From Acidovorax sp. SUPP3334 (GTDB taxonomy: Bacteria; Pseudomonadota; Gammaproteobacteria; Burkholderiales; Burkholderiaceae_C), in the NCBI RefSeq assembly GCF_030159055.1, contig NZ_BQXQ01000002.1, positions 1 to 64,000 of the forward strand: DNA of 64,000 bases, written 5' to 3'. Under the pieces are notes generated by a model. The model saw nothing but the letters and a program-made list of their open reading frames with translations, did not search any database and had not been told where the DNA came from. A program made the translations under genes and the position numbers. This document shows, piece by piece, positions 17,620-27,317 of the stretch. Each line of letters opens with the position of its first letter. The first letter of the stretch is position 1.

Positions 17620-18882
17620 CTAAAAGTAGCCGTGGGCCGGCCCTTGCGCTTCGTCGTCGTTGGCCGCGGCCCCTGGCACCACGGGCTCCTGCACCACCAC
17701 CTGGTTGCGGCCCCCTTGCTTGGCCAGGTACATCGCGGCATCGGCCCGCGCGAAAAATTCGAGCGCGGTTTCCCCCAACACATATTGGGTGACCCCGATC
17801 GACACCGTGACCTTGCCCTTCAGCCAGGGGTTGTCCCAGCCATGCGATTCGACCTGCACCCGGATGCGCTCGCAGGTATTGAGGGCGGGCAGCAAGGGCG
17901 TAGCCGGAAAGATCACCAGAAACTCTTCGCCGCCATAGCGCCCGAAGAAATCGTCCGCCCGCACGGCGGTCTGGCCCAGCTTGGAAAAAGTGCGCAGCAC
18001 TTCGTCGCCTTCGAGATGCCCCATTTCGTCGTTGATGCGCTTGAAATGGTCCAGATCGACCACCGCCATGCACAGCGGAATCCCGCTCTCGTCCGCCAGC
18101 TGTTTCTGCTCTTCCAGGGCGGCCAGGATCGCGCGGCGGTTCAAGCAGCCTGCCAAGGCATCCTGGCGCGAGCTTTCGGTGATGGATCGCATCTCGCTGC
18201 TCTTTTTCTGCAGCAACCGGTGCAGCGTTCGCACCCGGCCCATCAACAGGACATAGGCCGGCAGTGCCAGCGCCAGAGACACCATGTGCAGCGCTGCCAG
18301 TCGCAGCAGCGCTGCATTCTCGCCCTGGCCATAGTGCAGCGCGGCGACCAACCCGTAGCCGGCCAGTATTCCCACGCACACCGCCAGCGCCATGTTGCGC
18401 GACAGCGTGAACAGGCCATAAGCCATCACCACGAACAAAAAAGGCGTCAGCGCGATCTGGGTGACGGGCTCCAGATAAAACACCAGCAGCAGCGCACTCG
18501 AGGCCCCCACCACGATCGGCAGGCGCATCTGCCGATCGGCAAACCGCTCATGAAGCCCCGCATAAAACAGCCCCGTGAACGAAACGACGAGCACTGCAAT
18601 CAACCCGGCCACCACCAGCACCGTCGAAAAATCGACGACGCCCAAGGCATAAAAAGCCAGGGCGCATGCGAGATACAGCAAACACAGCAGCACGGGAACG
18701 ACCCGGGTACGGGGCCGATTCAGGTGCTGCTTGAGCACCAAGGCAACCCCCATTTCCGAAGGATGCGAATACGTCGAAACGTCGAGTTCGTTCAATTCCT
18801 CGCTCAGGGGAAACGCATCGGTATTCTCGAAACGCATGCGCCTGCGGGCATGCCAAGTGGCCCACACATCAGTAAAACCCAT
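17620..18882 (-). CDS. Membrane diguanylate cyclase
   Basis: 420 residues. An N-terminal cytoplasmic segment (1-60) is followed by about six membrane helices (60-220) and a GGDEF domain (about 250-400) with RYGGEEFLVIF. RADD five residues before the motif is an intact inhibitory site. DLDHFKRINDEMGH is the substrate and metal-binding stretch. It makes cyclic di-GMP. A possible promoter lies upstream at 18952-18979. Third cyclase gene within 10 kb. Confidence 0.88.
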   Translation of the reverse strand: MGFTDVWATWHARRRMRFENTDAFPLSEELNELDVSTYSHPSEMGVALVLKQHLNRPRTRVVPVLLCLLYLACALAFYALGVVDFSTVLVVAGLIAVLVVSFTGLFYAGLHERFADRQMRLPIVVGASSALLLVFYLEPVTQIALTPFLFVVMAYGLFTLSRNMALAVCVGILAGYGLVAALHYGQGENAALLRLAALHMVSLALALPAYVLLMGRVRTLHRLLQKKSSEMRSITESSRQDALAGCLNRRAILAALEEQKQLADESGIPLCMAVVDLDHFKRINDEMGHLEGDEVLRTFSKLGQTAVRADDFFGRYGGEEFLVIFPATPLLPALNTCERIRVQVESHGWDNPWLKGKVTVSIGVTQYVLGETALEFFARADAAMYLAKQGGRNQVVVQEPVVPGAAANDDEAQGPAHGYF

Positions 18883-19241
18883 GGAATTGCTTTCCTTACG
18901 ATCGATCCACTTGCCCGCATCGCGACGCTGACGTGCAAAAATTGTTTGCGAATATTACATATCGGTTCACTCACCACAATAGCAAAAGATTAAGAAATGG
19001 CGTTTTGCTTCGCTTTTCGAACACCTGGAAATGCGAATGCCGCAAGGTGCATCATTATTAGACTGCCTCTGCATTCCCTTCGGTCAAAGCGATCCGATAG
19101 GCAATGAAACTTCTATGGCGGAAAAGAAGGTATTTGCGAATTGCCAGCGAACGGCTTCGCTCATGGACTTCAGGATGATTTTCAGCAGGGAGTCAGCGAG
19201 GATTTCTCCCCCATGCCACCCCTTGAGTAGCCGCATGCTTC
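18883..19241. other. AT-rich intergenic region upstream of the cyclase
   Basis: About 360 bases that hold the probable cyclase promoter and the untranslated downstream side of the efflux operon. No gene is supported; frames here lack homology and ribosome sites. Confidence 0.5.
18952..18979 (-). promoter_or_regulatory. Possible sigma-70 promoter for the 17620-18882 cyclase
   Basis: On the minus strand TTGTGG and TAATAT are separated by 16 bases, about 70 bases upstream of the start codon, in an unusually AT-rich segment. Confidence 0.3.
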
Positions 19242-20678
19242 TCAAAGATAAGGTTCGTGAAAACGAGCATGCCATCCACCACCCAGCGCCTGCACCAGCG
19301 TCGCCGCAGCCAACTGCCGGTTCACCTGCAGCTGCAGCAAAGCGCGCCGTGCCGACAGCGCGGTCACCTGCGCGGTGACGACCTCGGTGTAGCTCACCTG
19401 GCCCTCCCGATACCGGTTCAGCAGTTGCTGCTCGGTCAGGTTGGCGGCCGACACGGCCTCCTGGCGCAGGGGTTCCTGGACCTGCAGCGTGCGCAGCACG
19501 GTGAGCTGGTCCTCCACGCCCTGGAAGGCGGTGAGCACCGTCTGGCGGTAAGTGGCCGCACGGGCGTCGCGGGCGGCTTCGGCGCCTTCGACCCGGGCGG
19601 CGATGGCACCGCCGTCGAAGACGGTCTGCGCCACCGACAAGCCGAGCGACCACAGCGCGCCGGAGGCACTGAACAGATCCCCCACGCTGGTGCCGCTGCG
19701 GCCCAGCGAAGCGGTCAGGTTCAGGCTGGGGTAATAGGCGGAACGCTGCACGCCGATTTGCGCATTCGCGGCGGCCACCGCGCGTTCGGCCGCGGCGATG
19801 TCCGGGCGGCGCTGCAGCAGGGTCGAGGGAATGCCGGCAGGCACCTCGGGCGCACGCATCACCCAGGGCGCGGGCGGCAGCGAGAACGAAGCGGGAGCCA
19901 CCCCCGTCAGCACGGCGATGGCGTGCTCGTAGCGGGCCCGGTTTTGCTGCATGGTGGCCAGATCGGCCCGCGCGTTGGCCAGTTGGGTGCGGGCCTGCAG
20001 CACGTCGGAGTTGGCAACCACGCCAGCGGAGTACCGGTTCTGGGCGATCTGCAGGCTGCGCTCGTAGCCTTGCACGGTGGCCTGCAGCAGATCGATTTCG
20101 GCATCGGCCTCGCGCAGCTGGAAATAGGCCGACACGAGCGACCCCACGGCGGACAACCGGGCCGACGCCAGGTCGGCCTCGCTGGCCTGGGCATTGGCGC
20201 TGGCGTTATCCACCGCGCCGCCCAGGCGCCCCCACAGGTCGGGTGCCCAGTCCGCACCCAGTGCCGCCTGCGTGGTGGTGCCGCGGCGGGTGGAGCCCTC
20301 GCCGCCCGCGCGCGAGCCGCTGCCCGACAGGCTGACCGAAGGCAGCAGGCCGGCACGCTGCTCGCGCACCAGCGCCTGCGCCTGGGCGTAGGCCGCCACG
20401 GCGGCAGCGATGTTCTGGTTGGACAGTTGCACTTGCGAGGCGAGGCGGTTCAGGTCGGCGTCCTGGAACAGCGTCCACCAGTCGCCGCGGTCGATCGCAT
20501 CGGCGGGCGCGGCGGGCTGCCAAACCGCCCCCGCTTCCTTGAAGGCGGTGGGCAGGGGCAGTTCGGGGCGCTGGTACACGGGCGCCACGGAGCATGCGGC
20601 CAGGGGCAGCAGCGCGCCCAGGCAGGCCATGCGCACAGCGCGGGGTGCCCAGGCAAGGGAAGAAAAAGCGGATTTCAT
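19242..20678 (-). CDS. Outer-membrane factor of an RND efflux system (OprM/NodT type)
   Basis: 478 residues, a lipoprotein by its signal peptide and lipobox (LLPLAAC, Cys about 29). It has the two repeated coiled-coil/beta segments of the TolC/OprM fold (LASQVQLSNQNIAAAVAAY; LLQRRPDIAAAERAVAAANA). It forms the outer-membrane exit duct for the RND pumps encoded immediately upstream; the intergenic gap is two bases, so it is the last gene of the operon. Confidence 0.92.
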   Translation of the reverse strand: MKSAFSSLAWAPRAVRMACLGALLPLAACSVAPVYQRPELPLPTAFKEAGAVWQPAAPADAIDRGDWWTLFQDADLNRLASQVQLSNQNIAAAVAAYAQAQALVREQRAGLLPSVSLSGSGSRAGGEGSTRRGTTTQAALGADWAPDLWGRLGGAVDNASANAQASEADLASARLSAVGSLVSAYFQLREADAEIDLLQATVQGYERSLQIAQNRYSAGVVANSDVLQARTQLANARADLATMQQNRARYEHAIAVLTGVAPASFSLPPAPWVMRAPEVPAGIPSTLLQRRPDIAAAERAVAAANAQIGVQRSAYYPSLNLTASLGRSGTSVGDLFSASGALWSLGLSVAQTVFDGGAIAARVEGAEAARDARAATYRQTVLTAFQGVEDQLTVLRTLQVQEPLRQEAVSAANLTEQQLLNRYREGQVSYTEVVTAQVTALSARRALLQLQVNRQLAAATLVQALGGGWHARFHEPYL

Positions 20679-20680
20679 GG

Positions 20681-23600
20681 TTATTGCAGTGGAGCCGCAG
20701 CGGCACCCGCAGGCGGGGCCGCGCGGCTCAGTTGGTGTTCGTTGGCGGAGCGGCGGCGCAGCTTGTCCAGCAGCACGTAGACGACCGGGGTGGTGAGCAA
20801 GGTCAACAACTGGCTGGCGATCAGCCCGCCGATGATGGCCACGCCCAGCGGCTGGCGCAATTCGGAGCCCTGGCCGAAGCCGATGGCCAGCGGCAGTGCG
20901 CCCAGCGCGGCCGCCAGCGTGGTCATGAGGATGGGGCGAAAGCGCAGCATGCAGGCCTCGCGCACGGCCTCCAGCGCCGACAGCCCCCGGGCGCGCTCGG
21001 CCTCCAGGGCGAAGTCGATGATGAGAATGGCGTTCTTCTTCACGATGCCGATCAGCAGGAACACGCCGATGAGCGCAATGATGGTGAACTGCATGTTGAA
21101 CAGCAGCAGCGCCAGCACCGCCCCCACACCGGCCGAGGGCAGCGTGGTCAGCACCGTGATGGGGTGGATCAGGCTTTCATACAGCACGCCCAGCACGATG
21201 TAGATGACCACGATGGCCGCCAGAATCAGGAAGAACTGCTGCGACTGCGACTGCTGGAACCCGAGCGCCGTGCCCTGGAAACTGCCGCGCACGTTGGTGG
21301 GCATGGCGATGTCGGCCTCGGCCTGCTCGATGATCTGCCGGGCCTGGCCCAGCGACGTGTTGCCGTCCAGGTTGAACGAAATGGTCGTGGCGAGTTCGCC
21401 GTCCTGGTGATTGATGGAAGTGGGCGAGGCACGCTCCACCACCTTGGCGATGGCGCTCAGCGGCACCATGGTGGAAGCGGTATTGCTCAGCACCTGGCCC
21501 GTGGAGGCACCGCGCTGGCCCGGGTTGGCCGCCGTGCCGGTGGTGCCCGCGGGGTTCGAGGCGACGAAGATGTCGGCGAGCGCGGGCGGCCCTTTGGTGT
21601 ATTCGGGCGCCCATTCCATGATCACCGAATACTGGTTCAGCTCGCCGTAGATGGTGGCCACCGAGCGCTGGCCGAACGCGTTGTACAGCGCGCTGTCGAT
21701 GGCCGACGCGCTCACGCCCAGGCGCGATGCGCTGGCGCGGTCCACCTCGACATAGGTTTCCACGCCGTTGTCGGCCTGGTCGGTGTCCACGTCGGTCAGC
21801 AGTTCTTCCTGCTTCAGGCGCTCGGCCAGCCGCGTGGCCCACAGGCGCATGTCGGCCAGGTTGTCGCTCTTCAAGGTGTACTGGTAGGTGGAGTTGCTGG
21901 AGCGCCCGCCCATGCGCAAGTCCTGCACGGGGCTCAGAAACACCTGCAGCCCCGTGATCTGCGCCAGTTGCGGGCGCAGGCGCCAGATCACGGCGTTGCT
22001 GCTGTCGGTGCGCTCGCTCGCCGGCTTCAAATTGATGAACAGAAAGCCGCCACCCGCCCGCCCGCCGCCGGAAAAACCCACGACGGTATCCACTGCGGGG
22101 TCGCCCCGGATGATGCCGACCGCCTGGCGCAGCTTGCGCGCCAGTGCATCGGACGAAATGCTCTGGTCCGCACGCAGGCCGCCGTTGAGCTGCCCGTTGT
22201 CCTGCTGCGGAAAGTAGCCCTTGGGGATCTTGCTGAACAGGTACACGTTCAGCCCGATGACCGCCAGCAGCACCAGCATGACGAGCGCCTTGCTCGCCAG
22301 CGCCCAGTCCAGGCTGTGGGCATAGCCGCGCAGCATGCCGTCGTAGCCCCGCTCGGCCCAGCGCGCGAGGCGGCCCGGGGGCCTGGCGTTGGCGGCGTCT
22401 TCCGAGCGCAGCAGCCACGCGCACATCATCGGCGTGGTGGTGAGCGAGATGACGAGCGAGATCGTCACCGCCACCGACAGCGTGACCGCGAACTCCCGGA
22501 ACAGCCGGCCCACCTGCCCGTCCATGAACAGCAGCGGGATGAACACCGCCACCAGCGACAGGCTGATCGACAGCACCGTGAAGCCCACCTCGCGCGCGCC
22601 CAGCAGCGCAGCGGCCATGCGGTCCATGCCGGCCTCGATGTGGCGGCTGGTGTTCTCCAGCACCACGATGGCGTCGTCCACCACGAAGCCGGTGGCCACC
22701 GTGAGGGCCATCAGGCTCAGGTTGTTCAGGCTGAAGCCCAGGAAGTACATGATGCCGAAGGTGCCCAGCAGCGAGACCACCGTGGCCACCGCGGGGATGA
22801 CGGTGGCCCGCGCCTTGCGCAGGAACAGCCCCACCACCAGCACCACCAGCGCGATGGAAACCATGAGCGTGAACTCGATCTCGCGCAGCGACGAACGGAT
22901 GGAATTGGTGCTGTCCGACGCCACCGCCACCTGGATGTCCTGCGGCAGCTGGGCCTGCAGGTCCGGCAGCAGCGCGCGCACGCCGTCCACCGTGTCGATG
23001 ATGTTGGCGCCCGGCTGGCGCGTGATGAGCACGATGATGGCCGGCTCGCCATTGAAGAGGCCCAGCGTGCGCGTGTTCTCCACGCCATCGACCACGCGCG
23101 CCACGTCGCCCAGCCGCACGGCGGCGTTGTTGCGCCAGGCGATCACCAGCGAGGCGTAGTCGGATGCGTTGCGCGATGGCGACGGGGTGTAGATCTGCAG
23201 GCGCTTGCCATCGCCTTCGATCGCGCCCTTGGGCCGGTTGGCGTTGGAGGCCTGGATGGCAGCGCGCACGTCTTCGGTGCCGATGCCGTAGCGGTTGAGC
23301 GCAAAGGGCAGCAGCTCCACGCGCACCGCGGGCAGCGAGCCGCCACCGATCTCGACCTCGCCCACGCCGGCCACCTGCGAGATGCGCTGGCTCACCACGT
23401 TGGACACGGCGTCGTAGATCTCGCCCGGCGTGCGCGTCTTGGACGTCAGCGTGAGGATGATGATGGGCGCATCCGCCGGGTTGCGCTTGCGGTAGGTGGG
23501 GTTGCTGCGCAGCGTGGCCGGCAGGTCCACCCGCGCGGCGTTGATGGCCGCCTGCACTTCGCGCGCGGCGCTGTCGATGTTGCGGCTCAGGTCGAACTGC

Positions 23601-23878
23601 AGGCTCACGCGGGCCGAGCCGGTCGAGCTGCTCGAAGTCATCTCGTTCACGCCCGCGATCACGCCCAGACGGCGCTCCAGCGGCGTGGCCACGCTGGTGG
23701 CCATGGTCTCGGGGCTGGCGCCCGCCAGGCTGGCCGAGACCGAAATGGCCGGGTAGTCCACCTGCGGCAGCGGCGCCACCGGCAGCACGAAGAACGCGGC
23801 GATGCCCGCCAGCGCCAGGCCGATGGTCAGCAGCACGGTGGCGACCGGGCGCTCGACGAAGGGGCGCGACAGGTTCAT
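20681..23878 (-). CDS. mdtC: RND efflux pump inner-membrane subunit, MdtC type
   Basis: 1065 residues with the HAE-1 RND plan: membrane helix 1, two large periplasmic porter/docking loops and helices 2-6 and 8-12. The relay Asp pair lies in helix 4 (GFVVDDAIVVLENTSRH), which is normal. In MdtABC systems MdtB and MdtC form a heterotrimer. Its start overlaps the stop of the mdtB-like gene by four bases (ATGA). Substrates in related systems are bile salts, novobiocin and other drugs; here they are unknown. Confidence 0.9.
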   Translation of the reverse strand: MNLSRPFVERPVATVLLTIGLALAGIAAFFVLPVAPLPQVDYPAISVSASLAGASPETMATSVATPLERRLGVIAGVNEMTSSSSTGSARVSLQFDLSRNIDSAAREVQAAINAARVDLPATLRSNPTYRKRNPADAPIIILTLTSKTRTPGEIYDAVSNVVSQRISQVAGVGEVEIGGGSLPAVRVELLPFALNRYGIGTEDVRAAIQASNANRPKGAIEGDGKRLQIYTPSPSRNASDYASLVIAWRNNAAVRLGDVARVVDGVENTRTLGLFNGEPAIIVLITRQPGANIIDTVDGVRALLPDLQAQLPQDIQVAVASDSTNSIRSSLREIEFTLMVSIALVVLVVGLFLRKARATVIPAVATVVSLLGTFGIMYFLGFSLNNLSLMALTVATGFVVDDAIVVLENTSRHIEAGMDRMAAALLGAREVGFTVLSISLSLVAVFIPLLFMDGQVGRLFREFAVTLSVAVTISLVISLTTTPMMCAWLLRSEDAANARPPGRLARWAERGYDGMLRGYAHSLDWALASKALVMLVLLAVIGLNVYLFSKIPKGYFPQQDNGQLNGGLRADQSISSDALARKLRQAVGIIRGDPAVDTVVGFSGGGRAGGGFLFINLKPASERTDSSNAVIWRLRPQLAQITGLQVFLSPVQDLRMGGRSSNSTYQYTLKSDNLADMRLWATRLAERLKQEELLTDVDTDQADNGVETYVEVDRASASRLGVSASAIDSALYNAFGQRSVATIYGELNQYSVIMEWAPEYTKGPPALADIFVASNPAGTTGTAANPGQRGASTGQVLSNTASTMVPLSAIAKVVERASPTSINHQDGELATTISFNLDGNTSLGQARQIIEQAEADIAMPTNVRGSFQGTALGFQQSQSQQFFLILAAIVVIYIVLGVLYESLIHPITVLTTLPSAGVGAVLALLLFNMQFTIIALIGVFLLIGIVKKNAILIIDFALEAERARGLSALEAVREACMLRFRPILMTTLAAALGALPLAIGFGQGSELRQPLGVAIIGGLIASQLLTLLTTPVVYVLLDKLRRRSANEHQLSRAAPPAGAAAAPLQ

Positions 23879-26800
23879 GGGGCGGACCCGGGCGCGGACT
23901 CGGGCGCGGACTTTGGCGAGGTGGCAGGCGCGGCCTGCGCCGGAGCGGCGGCCGTGCCCCGGCCCGTCCAGCGGCGGCCCAGCCGGTCGAAGGCCAGGTA
24001 GATCACCGGCGTGGTGAACAGCGTGAGCATCTGGCTCAAGACCAGGCCGCCGAAGATGGCCAGCCCCAGCGGCCGGCGCAGCTCGGCCCCCTCGCCCCAG
24101 CCCAGCATGAGCGGCAGCGCGGCGAACAGAGCGGCCAGCGTGGTCATGAGGATCGGCCTGAACCGCAGCAGCGCCGCCTGATGGATCGCCTGGTGCGCGG
24201 GCATGCCCTGCTGGCGCTCCGCGTCGATGGCGAAGTCGATCATCATGATCGCGTTCTTCTTCACGATGCCGATCAGCAGGATGATGCCGATGATGCCGAT
24301 CACCCCCAGGTCGTTGCCCGTCACCATGAGCATCAGCAAGGCCCCCACCCCGGCCGAGGGCAGCGTGGACAGGATGGTGAGCGGGTGGATGTAGCTTTCA
24401 TACAGCACGCCCAGCACGATGTACACGCACACCATGGCCGCGAGGATGAGCCACAGCTGGCTGGACAGCGATTTTTCGTAAGCCCCCGCCGCGCCCAGGA
24501 ACTGCATCGAAAGCCCGGCCGGCACGCCGATCTCCTGCGCCGCCGCACGGATGGCATCCACCGCATTGCCCAGCGACACGCCCTCGGCCCGGTCGAAGCC
24601 CAGCGTGGCGGCCGGGTACTGCGCCACGCGGGTGACCTGCAGCGGCGCGAGCTGCTCGCGGATGGTGGCCACGGCCGACAGCGGCGTGGGCGTGCCGCCG
24701 CCCGTGCGCAGCTGCAGGGTGCCCAGCGCCTCGGGGCTGTCCAGGTGCTCCTGCTGCGCCTCCAGGATCACGCGGTACTGGTTGGTCTCGGTGAAGATGG
24801 TGGAGACGATGCGCTGGCCGAACGCGCTGTAGAGCGTGTCGTCCACCGAACTGGCGGTGACCGACAGGCGCGATGCCGTGTTGCGGTCGATGTCCACGTA
24901 GGCCGAAAGGCCCTGTGCGCCCGCATCGGTGGTGGCGTTGCGCACCTGGGGCACGGTGCGCAGGCGCTCCACCAGCTTGTTCGTCCACTCGTTGACCTGC
25001 GCCGAATCCACGCCGCCGATGGACAGGCGGTATTCGGTGGGGCCGGTCTCGGCATCGATGGTCAGGTCCTGCGTGGGCTGCAGGTAAAGCGTCACGCCGG
25101 CCACCGCGCGCACCCGGTCGCGCAGGCGCTGCATGACGGCCTCCTGCCCGTCGCGCTCGGCTTTCAGGTTGATCAGCATGCGCCCGGCGTTCAGCATGGT
25201 GTTGTTGGCCGCATCCACCCCGATGAAGGAGCTGAGCGACTGCACGTCCGGGTCGGCCAGGATGGCGCGGGCCGCGGCCTGCTGCAGCTCGCTCATGCGG
25301 GCATACGACACGTCCTGCGAGGCCTCCACGCGCGCCTGCAGCTGGCCCGTGTCCTGCGTGGGAAAGAGTCCTTTCGGAATCACCACGTACAGCAGCGCCG
25401 TGAGCGCCATGGTGAGCAGCGCCACCACCAGCGTGGCGCCCTGGCGGCGCAGCACCCACTGCAGCCAGATGTCGTAGCGCGCGATCACGCGGTCGAAGCC
25501 GCGCTGCACCGCGCCGCTCCAGCCGCGCCGCTCGCCGTGCGCTGGCTCGGGCTTCAGCCAGCGGGCCGACATCATGGGCACGAGCGTGAGCGACACCACG
25601 GCGGAGATCAGGATCGTGAGCGCCAGGGTGACGGCGAACTCGCGGAACAGCCGGCCCACCACGTCGCTCATGAACAGCAGCGGGATCAGCACCGCGATCA
25701 GCGACACGGTGAGCGAGATGATGGTGAAGCCGATCTGCGTGGCGCCCTTGAGCGCGGCCTGGAACGGCGGCTCGCCCTCTTCGATGTAGCGGGCGATGTT
25801 CTCGATCATCACGATGGCGTCGTCCACCACGAAGCCCGTGGCGATGGTGAGCGCCATCAGGCTCAGGTTGTTCAGGCTGTAGCCCAGCAGGTACATCACG
25901 CCGCAGGTGCCGATGAGCGAGATCGGCACCGCCAGGCTGGCGATCACCGTGGCGCGCAGGCTGTGCAGGAAAAAGAAGATCACCAGCACCACCATCAGCA
26001 CGGCCAGCACCAGCTCCATCTCGACGTGGTGCACCGATGCACGGATGCCGGTGGTGCGGTCCGACAGCACCTCCACCCTCAGCGAGGCGGGCAGCCCGGC
26101 CTGCAGCTCGGGCAATTGCTTTTTGATGTTGTCCACCGTGGCGATCACGTTAGCGCCCGGCTGGCGCTGCACGTTCAGGATGATGGCCGGAATGAGTGTG
26201 GCCCCCACGCTCCCCGCTTCGCGTGGTTCGCTGCCCCCCGAGGGGGCCTCTGCTTGCTTGGGGCTGCCCGGCGCGGCACGGAGTGTGGCCCCCACGCTCC
26301 CCGCTTCGCGTGGTTCGCTGCCCCCCGAGGGGGCCTGCGCTTGCTTGGGGCTGCCCGGCGCGGCGCGGAGTGTGGCCCCCACGCTCCCCGCTTCGCGTGG
26401 TTCGCTGCCCCCCGAGGGGGCCTCTGCTTGCTTGGGGCTGCCCGGCGCGGCGCGCAAGGGGTCGCTGACCCCGGCCCAGGCACCCAGGCGGTTGTTCTCG
26501 GCGCTGTCCACCACGCGGGCCACGTCGGTCATGCGCACGGGCGCGCCGTTCTTCCAGGTGACGATGAGGTTCTGGTAGTCGGCCACCGTCACCAGCTGGT
26601 CGTTGGCATTGATGCTGTAGGAGCGCTGCGGCCCGTCGAAGCTGCCCTTGGCACTGTTGGCGTTGGCCGAGGTGATGGCGGTGCGCAGGGTATCGAGCCC
26701 AATGCCGTACGAAGCCAGCGCCTTGGTATCGGCCTGGATGCGCACGGCCGGCCTCTGCCCCCCGGCCAGGCTGACCAGGCCCACGCCGGGCACCTGGCTC

Positions 26801-27297
26801 ATCTTCTGCGCCAGGCGCGTGTTCACGAGGTTCTGCACCTCGGTGAGCGGCAGGCTGTCGGAACTGATGGCCAGCGTGAGAACCGGCGCATCGGCCGGGT
26901 TCACCTTGGCATACACCGGCGGCGCGGGCAGATCGGTGGGCAGCAGCGAAGCGCCGGCATTGATGGCCGCCTGCACCTCCTGCTCGGCCACATCGAGCGC
27001 CAGCCCCAGGCCGAACTGCAGCGTGACGATGGACACGCCCGAGGCGCTGGTGGACGACATGCGCGCCAGCCCCGGCATCTGGCCGAACTGGCGCTCCAGC
27101 GGCGCACTCACGGTGCGGCTCATCACCTCGGGGCTGGCGCCGGGGTACAGCGTCTGCACCTGGATGGTGGGGTAATCGACCTCCGGCAGGGCCGACAGCG
27201 GCAGCAGCTTGAAGCCGACCAGACCGGCCAGCACGATGGCCACCATCAGCAGCGCTGTGGCGACGGGTCTTTCGATGAAGGGACGCGACGGGCTCAT
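23875..27297 (-). CDS. mdtB: RND efflux pump inner-membrane subunit, MdtB type, with in-frame repeat insertion
   Basis: 1140 residues, about 90-100 longer than typical MdtB (about 1040). The RND body is complete, including helix 4 GFVVDDAIVMIENIARY. The extra length is three 29-residue repeats (RAAPGSPKQAEAPSGGSEPR and following) at about residues 282-368. They interrupt the porter-domain loop between NRLGAWA and IPAIILNVQRQPGAN, where E. coli MdtB has only a few residues. The repeats keep the frame because each unit is 87 bases. The insertion is Pro/Gly/Ser-rich, presumably flexible, and may or may not be tolerated. Second gene of the operon, 20 bases after the mdtA-like gene. Confidence 0.9.
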   Translation of the reverse strand: MSPSRPFIERPVATALLMVAIVLAGLVGFKLLPLSALPEVDYPTIQVQTLYPGASPEVMSRTVSAPLERQFGQMPGLARMSSTSASGVSIVTLQFGLGLALDVAEQEVQAAINAGASLLPTDLPAPPVYAKVNPADAPVLTLAISSDSLPLTEVQNLVNTRLAQKMSQVPGVGLVSLAGGQRPAVRIQADTKALASYGIGLDTLRTAITSANANSAKGSFDGPQRSYSINANDQLVTVADYQNLIVTWKNGAPVRMTDVARVVDSAENNRLGAWAGVSDPLRAAPGSPKQAEAPSGGSEPREAGSVGATLRAAPGSPKQAQAPSGGSEPREAGSVGATLRAAPGSPKQAEAPSGGSEPREAGSVGATLIPAIILNVQRQPGANVIATVDNIKKQLPELQAGLPASLRVEVLSDRTTGIRASVHHVEMELVLAVLMVVLVIFFFLHSLRATVIASLAVPISLIGTCGVMYLLGYSLNNLSLMALTIATGFVVDDAIVMIENIARYIEEGEPPFQAALKGATQIGFTIISLTVSLIAVLIPLLFMSDVVGRLFREFAVTLALTILISAVVSLTLVPMMSARWLKPEPAHGERRGWSGAVQRGFDRVIARYDIWLQWVLRRQGATLVVALLTMALTALLYVVIPKGLFPTQDTGQLQARVEASQDVSYARMSELQQAAARAILADPDVQSLSSFIGVDAANNTMLNAGRMLINLKAERDGQEAVMQRLRDRVRAVAGVTLYLQPTQDLTIDAETGPTEYRLSIGGVDSAQVNEWTNKLVERLRTVPQVRNATTDAGAQGLSAYVDIDRNTASRLSVTASSVDDTLYSAFGQRIVSTIFTETNQYRVILEAQQEHLDSPEALGTLQLRTGGGTPTPLSAVATIREQLAPLQVTRVAQYPAATLGFDRAEGVSLGNAVDAIRAAAQEIGVPAGLSMQFLGAAGAYEKSLSSQLWLILAAMVCVYIVLGVLYESYIHPLTILSTLPSAGVGALLMLMVTGNDLGVIGIIGIILLIGIVKKNAIMMIDFAIDAERQQGMPAHQAIHQAALLRFRPILMTTLAALFAALPLMLGWGEGAELRRPLGLAIFGGLVLSQMLTLFTTPVIYLAFDRLGRRWTGRGTAAAPAQAAPATSPKSAPESAPGSAP
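26194..26454. repeat. Three tandem 87-bp palindrome-rich repeats inside mdtB
   Basis: Units begin at 26194, 26281 and 26368 and differ at only a few positions. Each contains CCACGC-N10-GCGTGG and the palindrome GCCCCCCGAGGGGGC, giving REP-like secondary structure. All is translated as part of the MdtB-like protein. I recognise this type of sequence as resembling intergenic repeats of Comamonadaceae, but that is from memory and not checked. Confidence 0.9.
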
Positions 27298-27317
27298 GGG
27301 ACGAAGGCGCCGTGCGG

